Below are positions 32,087 to 35,292 of a DNA stretch of 35,292 bases, piece after piece. The notes below the pieces were generated by a model. That model was not told the origin of the DNA, searched no databases, and was given only the letters and a program-made list of their open reading frames with translations. The DNA comes from Pirellulaceae bacterium (GTDB lineage: Bacteria > Planctomycetota > Planctomycetia > Pirellulales > Pirellulaceae). The position numbers were made by a program, and so were the translations under genes. The stretch is from the NCBI GenBank assembly GCA_030748485.1, contig JASMLW010000570.1, positions 1 to 35,292 of the forward strand, in the 5' to 3' direction. How positions within the stretch are numbered: position 1 is the stretch's first letter; each line of letters opens with the position of its first letter.

Positions 32087-33928
32087 ATGGGCATTGGCAC
32101 AAAATTCTCGTTGTTGAGCGTGTCTCTGATAGTAATTCTCGGTGCGGCGACAGCCACCGTCTGGTTCTCCGCGGACCGGGCCATCGAGCGAGGTCAGACC
32201 GACCTCGTCAATTCGCAAGCGGTCGCGGTGGGCAAGAGCATCGCCAATCAAGTTGCCGCGACGCGATCACGATACGCCAAGGACATCGTGTCTCAACTGA
32301 AGCCTCAGGGCGTCAAGTTCAGCACGACTCCCGGCGAAGGCGAAGCTCCATTGCCGGCGACGTTTGTGACACATGTCAGCAGCACGATGAAAGAGTCCGC
32401 GGGAGAACACGGGGCCAGCTTTGTGCTCCGCAGCGGCTGGAATATCAATCGGGATCAAGGCCTGAGCACGGAATTTGAGAAACGCGGGTGGCAGTCGTTG
32501 CTCGACCAGCAGGAGAGTATGCTCGGCGGCGAAACGCCTTTCGAACCCTATTGGGAACGCGGCGTCACCGACCACGGCATTGAAGTTGTGCGCGTGATGA
32601 CGGCTGATCTGGCGAGCGCCAAGAGCTGCGTCGAATGCCACAATAAACTGGAAAAGACGGCCGAAATTCGCGCACGCCGCGGTGACGAACTCGTCAAGAC
32701 ATTTGAACTCAACGATCTGATGGGAGCCGTCGTCACCACCGTGCCGGTCACAGAATCCGCGGCGATGGTCGATCAGCTCAGCAACACAAGAGCTCGGTAC
32801 GGTTGGTTGATGGCGCTGGTCACGATTGGAGGATGCTTGACTGCGGGCGTCGTCAGTGTCCTGGTGTCGAGAAGATTCTTTAAGCCCGTGAGCGACAGCA
32901 TCGAGGTGTTGGGCGAGATCGCAAAGGGCGATTTGACTCGACGCGTCTCAGTAACGGGTAACGATGAAGTGGCTCGATTGGGTGAGTCAATCAATGAGCT
33001 GGCCAGCAAACTGCAAAGCATCATCGTCAACATTCGCGGCAATACGGAAACGTTGAGTGGTTCGTCCGCGGGGCTGGCGGGCACATCGACCGAGTTGGCC
33101 ACTCTGGCGGACGATGCGACCACGCGAACGCGAACGGTCTCGGCCGCTGCTGAAGAGATGTCGCTGAATATGAAGACGATGGCTCAGTCGACTGAGGAAG
33201 TCTCCAACAAAATCAATGAAGTCGCCGGAGCCGTCACCAACGTGACTGAGTCGATCGGCAATGTCGCTAACAACGCCGAGCAATCGGCCGCGATTGCCAG
33301 CGAGGCGGCCGAGTTGGTGCGGGAGAGTGACTCAAAAATCGCCAATCTGGGTGAATCTGCGAAAGAGATCGGAAACGTCGTCTCGGTGATTCAGGACATT
33401 GCCGAACAGACGAATCTGCTGGCGCTCAACGCAACAATCGAAGCGGCCCGAGCAGGCGACGCCGGCAAAGGGTTCGCCGTTGTCGCGACCGAAGTCAAGG
33501 AACTGGCCAAACAAACTGCCGCCGCGACGGAGGACATTCGACGACGCATTGAGGGGATGCAGGGGTCGACAACCGAGGCCGTGGCGTCGATCAAACGGAT
33601 CAGCGAAGTCATCGCCAACGTAAACAAAGTCGCCAACGCGATTGCTTCCGCAGTCGAAACGCAAAACTCCACGACCAAGCAGATCTCGGTGAGCATATCT
33701 GACACGGCCGCCGCTTCGCGAGTTGTCTCGTCAGGCGTCTTGCAGTCAGCGCACGCCAGCGAGGAGATCACGCAGAACATCGTCCAGGTCGACCAAGTTC
33801 TGCGGCAAACGGCCGCCGGGGCAAGTCAGTCGAAAGAGGCTGGCGAAGAGTTCTCGGACATGGCCAAGCATCTGCAGGGATCGGTCGCCCAATTCCAAAT
33901 CGACGACGAATCGCAGCAAGCGCTGTAG
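32087..33928 (+). CDS. Methyl-accepting chemotaxis protein with periplasmic c-haem sensor
   Basis: 613 residues. Start ATG has AGGGG seven bases upstream. Transmembrane 1 at about 7-27, periplasmic domain about 28-237, transmembrane 2 about 238-260, HAMP about 261-313, then the methyl-accepting signalling domain. The periplasmic part ends in CVECH (181-185), a c-type haem motif, after ASAKS, and looks like a DUF3365/Tll0287-like haem PAS sensor. The signalling hairpin tip holds the almost invariant EQTNLLALNATIEAARAG core (around residue 440), which contacts CheA/CheW. Candidate methylation sites are in the long helices with repeated E-x-x-x-A-A-x-x-x-x patterns. It likely senses redox or gas (NO, O2) and steers motility. 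No other che genes are in the window. Confidence 0.93.
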   Translation: MGIGTKFSLLSVSLIVILGAATATVWFSADRAIERGQTDLVNSQAVAVGKSIANQVAATRSRYAKDIVSQLKPQGVKFSTTPGEGEAPLPATFVTHVSSTMKESAGEHGASFVLRSGWNINRDQGLSTEFEKRGWQSLLDQQESMLGGETPFEPYWERGVTDHGIEVVRVMTADLASAKSCVECHNKLEKTAEIRARRGDELVKTFELNDLMGAVVTTVPVTESAAMVDQLSNTRARYGWLMALVTIGGCLTAGVVSVLVSRRFFKPVSDSIEVLGEIAKGDLTRRVSVTGNDEVARLGESINELASKLQSIIVNIRGNTETLSGSSAGLAGTSTELATLADDATTRTRTVSAAAEEMSLNMKTMAQSTEEVSNKINEVAGAVTNVTESIGNVANNAEQSAAIASEAAELVRESDSKIANLGESAKEIGNVVSVIQDIAEQTNLLALNATIEAARAGDAGKGFAVVATEVKELAKQTAAATEDIRRRIEGMQGSTTEAVASIKRISEVIANVNKVANAIASAVETQNSTTKQISVSISDTAAASRVVSSGVLQSAHASEEITQNIVQVDQVLRQTAAGASQSKEAGEEFSDMAKHLQGSVAQFQIDDESQQAL

Positions 33929-33935
33929 ACCAAGC

Positions 33936-34188
33936 AGGTCCCGCCTGCCGGGCGGGACATCGCGACGAAGTCGCGACAATGGACGTTCTACTCAACACAT
34001 CGCGGCGATTTAGATTCGCCTGGTAGGTCCCGCCTGCCGGGCAGGACATGGCGACAAAGTCGCGACAAAGTGCGCACCACCTAACACATCGCGGCGATTT
34101 AGATCCGCCTGGTAGGTCCCGCCTGCCGGGCGGGACTTCGCAACGAAGTCGCGACAATGGGCGTTCCACTCAACACATCGCGGCGATT
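33936..34188. repeat. Three tandem 89 bp hairpin repeats
   Basis: Units start at 33936, 34025 and 34114 (period exactly 89 bp; the third is cut at about 34188). Each begins AGGTCCCGCC and has two hairpins: GTCCCGCC paired with GGCGGGAC over a TGCCG loop, and TCGCGAC paired with GTCGCGA over a GAA loop, then a CACATCGCGGCGATT segment. The second unit breaks one stem base (GGCAGGAC) and the third breaks another (CGCAAC), so stems are not perfectly conserved. Directly downstream of the chemoreceptor stop. Confidence 0.85.
33938..33976 (+). terminator. Double hairpin at the end of the chemoreceptor gene
   Basis: Hairpin arms 33938-33945/33951-33958 and 33960-33966/33970-33976 begin ten bases after the stop. 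No T-run follows, so if it stops transcription it is not a classical intrinsic terminator; it could protect the 3' end of the message. It is also the start of the repeat array. Confidence 0.4.
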
Positions 34189-34233
34189 CGGAGTCCGCGC
34201 TGAGCGCGAATCTGTCGGCGGCTCTGTTCACGA

Positions 34234-34248
34234 ATGGTCTCCGACCAT
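34234..34248. repeat. ATGGTC/GACCAT inverted repeat
   Basis: Perfect 6 bp arms around TCC, between the 89 bp array and the palindrome-rich element copy 4. Probably a further repeat fragment. Confidence 0.5.
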
Positions 34249-34253
34249 CGAGT

Positions 34254-34376
34254 CAGGGGCGTTTACGCCCCAGTCCGCCGCAGGCGGCGAAGGCCCGTGC
34301 TTGAGCACGGGTGAACCAGACGTGTCGGCTGCATCCAAACGTTCCATACACGCGTGGCCCCGCGCCGCGGCGTTCC
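34254..34376 (-). repeat. Palindrome-rich dispersed element, copy 4 (inverted)
   Basis: Reverse-complement copy of the 41-175 unit: GGGGCGTTTACGCCCC (34256-34271), CCGCC-GCA-GGCGG (34275-34287), CCCGTGCTTGAGCACGGG (34294-34311), and the GGAACGCCGCGGCGCGGGG head ending at 34376. The head end lies exactly where RHS-like coding sequence begins. An in-frame TGA (34302-34304) lies inside it. Confidence 0.8.
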
Positions 34377-35292
34377 AACAATGGCGGCAACCGGGCCACC
34401 GGTAAGGAGACGCCGCTCGGCGATGTGACCACGCAGGTCTACGATGCGGAGAACCGTTTGGTGAGCGTCGAGACGCCCGGCGGCTCGACCGTCACCTTCC
34501 AGTACGACGGGAACCACCGTCGGGTCGGCAAGGACGACGGTCTGGAGGAGCGGAAGTTCATCTGGGCGGGAGCCGATCTGTTGAGCGAGACGGACGATCT
34601 CGGCTCGACCCTGTTCGTCAACACGCTGGAGACGCCCAGCGGCTCCGGCGATCATAGTCGCTCGGGGGAGGATCAGCGCGATCCCCGCGCGGTGGACCAA
34701 TTCGGCCGTTTGTTGAGCCGATACGACGAGAGTCTGTCGTCGTCCAGCTTCCATCACTTCGACGGCTTGGGTTCGACGACCCATTTGACGGACGACGCGG
34801 AGGTGGAGACGGACGCGTACATCTACCGCGCGTTTGGCGAGTTGGCGGGCAGCAGCGGTTCGACGGAGAACCCTCACCAGTGGGTCGGTCAGTGGGGTTA
34901 CTACCGGGACGAGGAGCTGGACCGCTACCATCTCCGCCGCCGCGCCTACGACCCGTCCCGCGGCCAGTTCACCAGCGCCGACCCCCTCGGCTTCCAAGCC
35001 GACGGCAACTTCTATCGCTACGTCAAGAACGACGCCGTGAATGAGAAGGATCCAAGCGGGTTGGAGCTCTACAAGCCGGGCTTCTTTGAATACGCGGCGG
35101 ACTACATCAAGACCGTGAGGAGTACGGCGCAAGGAGTTCAAGTATCAAAAGCTCGAGGCCTCAAGAGTGAGTTGGACGCTGCGCTTCAGCATGCTCCTAA
35201 GTATCCGATCGCGTCGGACGCCAGTGGGCTGATCAGAGCGAGAGACGTCGCCGCGGTCAAAGTGGTGCGACTGGAAGCGATCGTTAAAGGCA
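34377..35292 (+). CDS. RHS-repeat C-terminal fragment, 5' truncated at a repeat, runs off the window
   Basis: The reading frame is open from 34305 and recognisable from about 34377 (NNGGNRATGKETPLGDVTTQ). It carries YD-type repeats (QVYDAENRLVSVE, TFQYDGNHRRVGKD), then the RHS core: HHFDGLGSTTHLTDDAEV, YIYRAFGEL, RYHLRRRAYDPSRGQFTSAD and DAVNEKDPSGL ending near 35063. After DPSGL the family's variable toxin or effector region starts; 76 residues are visible (ELYKPGFFEYAADYIKTVRS onward) with no recognised motif. The expected long upstream part of an RHS protein (signal peptide, tens of YD repeats) is absent; instead an inverted palindrome-rich element lies at the border. A GTG at 34311 is a possible but weak start. 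It may be a dead fragment or an orphan C-terminal cassette supplying new tips by recombination; the rest lies past the window. Confidence 0.85.

Noticed and set aside
34263..35141. 292-residue minus-strand frame
   Set aside because: Opposite strand of RHS core sequence; its N- and C-terminal parts read antisense RHS and the repeat element.

Overview
The window looks like chromosomal DNA of a planctomycete (Planctomycetota), probably near Pirellulales/Planctomycetales. The main reason is gene families typical of that phylum: a DUF1549/DUF1553 protein with cytochrome-c-like CxxCH motifs, two DUF1501 proteins, several exported enzymes with twin-arginine-type leaders, and long secreted proteins without close relatives elsewhere. 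The DNA is GC-rich. I saw no rRNA, tRNA, CRISPR array, transposase or integrase.

Layout. 1-347: tandem palindromic repeats. 348-3776 (minus strand): a likely operon of a coiled-coil membrane protein, a rhomboid protease and a SUMF1/FGE-like protein lacking the catalytic cysteines; a good sigma70-type promoter lies upstream. 4162-11792 (plus strand): MarR regulator, very long TolC-like outer-membrane lipoprotein, HlyD/MacA-type adaptor, MacB-type ATPase and permease, i.e. a full tripartite ABC efflux or export system with its own regulator. 12019-18387: a secreted protein of 2122 residues of unknown function with beta-domain features reminiscent of macroglobulins. 18388-19102: a gene-free patch of repeat fragments. 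19103-23217: the DUF1549/DUF1553 plus DUF1501 pair. 23260-28492 (minus strand): an enolase-superfamily enzyme, a second DUF1501 protein, a TIM-barrel sugar isomerase-like protein and an NHL-repeat protein, all with export signals, which suggests extracytoplasmic catabolism. 28632-31754 (minus strand): a TadG-like von Willebrand A protein and a histidine-rich membrane protein fused to TPRs. 32087-33928: a chemoreceptor with a c-type haem motif in its periplasmic sensor. 33929-34376: a cluster of hairpin repeats. 34377-35292: the C-terminal end of an RHS protein that runs out of the window and whose 5' side abuts a repeat element.

The points most worth following are (i) a 120-135 bp element of consecutive palindromes in four copies, one forming the exact border of the truncated RHS gene, (ii) the tripartite transporter next to the giant secreted protein, and (iii) the histidine-rich membrane/TPR fusion. 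Several gene starts were moved from the longest possible frame to internal starts, using ribosome-binding sites and signal peptides. No family assignment could be checked by database search; all come from reading motifs.
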